The notes beneath the pieces were generated by a model, which saw only the letters and a program-made list of their open reading frames with translations, made no database searches and had not been told where the DNA came from. The position numbers were made by a program, and so were the translations under genes. A stretch of 64,000 bases of DNA from JAHZKN01 sp965250205 (GTDB taxonomy: Bacteria; Pseudomonadota; Alphaproteobacteria; Rhizobiales; Hyphomicrobiaceae), in the NCBI GenBank assembly GCA_965250205.1, contig CBDFNK010000016.1, positions 48,405 through 112,404 on the forward strand, in the 5' to 3' direction. Positions 63,701 through 64,000 of this stretch are shown in pieces. Position 1 is the stretch's first letter. Each line of letters begins with the position of its first letter.

Positions 63701-63992
63701 AATGCATCGGGTTTTGGCGGCGCATTATCGGTGCATAGTCGTATTGATACGGTCGCAAAGTATGTTGAAGATCACGCGCGGGGTCGGCAATCTTTATGTC
63801 AATCGACAGCAGGTTGGTGCGGTGCCCGGCGTGCAGCCCTTTGGTGGTGTTGGGAGGTCCGGCAGTGGTCCACATGCTGGTGGCCCGAACTATGTGCGCC
63901 AGTTTGCACAAGAAGCAACCCGAACCGACAACATAACGGCTACGGGTGGCAATATTCGCCTGTTGGCACATGATCTCAAAGAGCCTGATTAA
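60768..63992 (+). CDS. putA: Bifunctional proline dehydrogenase / P5C dehydrogenase, two frameshifts
   Basis: Repaired length is about 1074 residues. The PRODH half is intact (VSVKLSALHNKF, LPITLDAEEQDRLD, PLRLVKGAYWDNEIKWAQ, ATHNAHSI, FQRLHGMGEAVYDSVLG). The frame breaks at about 62718 (TTTTGAGCG; one more G gives ADILERDRTQLMAV) and at about 63782 (GCGCGGGGTCGG; one G fewer gives HARVGNLYVNR). The aldehyde dehydrogenase half keeps the Cys (NAGQTCAAARV) and EVFGPVLH, but reads PWSSP for PWNFP, VTGR for FTGS and AATSS for AETGG, losing the Asn and Glu of the active site. No N-terminal RHH DNA-binding domain. Confidence 0.88.
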
Positions 63993-64000
63993 CCGACTTC

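Overview
The window is a chromosomal stretch of an alphaproteobacterium, most likely Hyphomicrobiales or a close relative. The marker families are a Ros/MucR regulator, a DnaA domain IV-like protein next to a DUF6456 protein, a DUF1134 (EipA) envelope protein, an IalB-family protein, an Irr-type operator in front of an isc/suf operon, and many short palindromic intergenic repeats. No rRNA gene, intact tRNA gene, CRISPR array or complete prophage was seen.

Layout. 1-16.4 kb is an accessory cell-surface region: a small four-cysteine secreted protein, a secreted Lys/Ala-rich protein with a decayed tandem copy, an IS3-family scar, a 5'-truncated autotransporter, an IalB protein, a degenerate IS3/IS407-group element (5407-6660), and a 3.2-thousand-residue autotransporter built from 22 units of exactly 116 residues plus one divergent unit. 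16.9-18.2 kb carries eipA (minus). 18.6-23.2 kb is a tungsten aldehyde oxidoreductase operon (aorA-aorB-aorC, a MoaD-like carrier, and a small unknown). 23.3-38.4 kb is mostly housekeeping: ptrB, mucR, a DnaA-C/DUF6456 pair, bactofilin, bcp, an AsmA/YhdP-like giant, tyrS, anmK, an M28 peptidase and an alpha/beta hydrolase. 38.5-46.5 kb is the Fe-S cluster operon iscR-cysteine desulfurase-sufB-sufC-sufD-sufS-sufT-sufA behind a predicted promoter with an Irr box. 46.6-52.2 kb holds a TfoX-N protein, an overlapping trio (DUF1223, START-like, GT2) and a sulP-usp pair. 52.4-64 kb holds a DEAD-box helicase, aqpZ, creD, parE, panC and putA. All of these except panC carry small frame breaks, several in homopolymers, which looks more like sequence error than decay because parE is normally essential.

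The observations I rate highest: three insertions of about 25-27 bp, sharing a GCGGAGC core and twin-hairpin shape, that interrupt both IS3-family transposases; a mosaic CTAG-bounded palindromic repeat family whose terminal TAG forms the stop codon of at least five genes; a PutA whose aldehyde dehydrogenase half has lost key catalytic residues; the homogenised giant repeat adhesin; and the aor operon with a perfect 19-bp hairpin and an unrecognised last gene.
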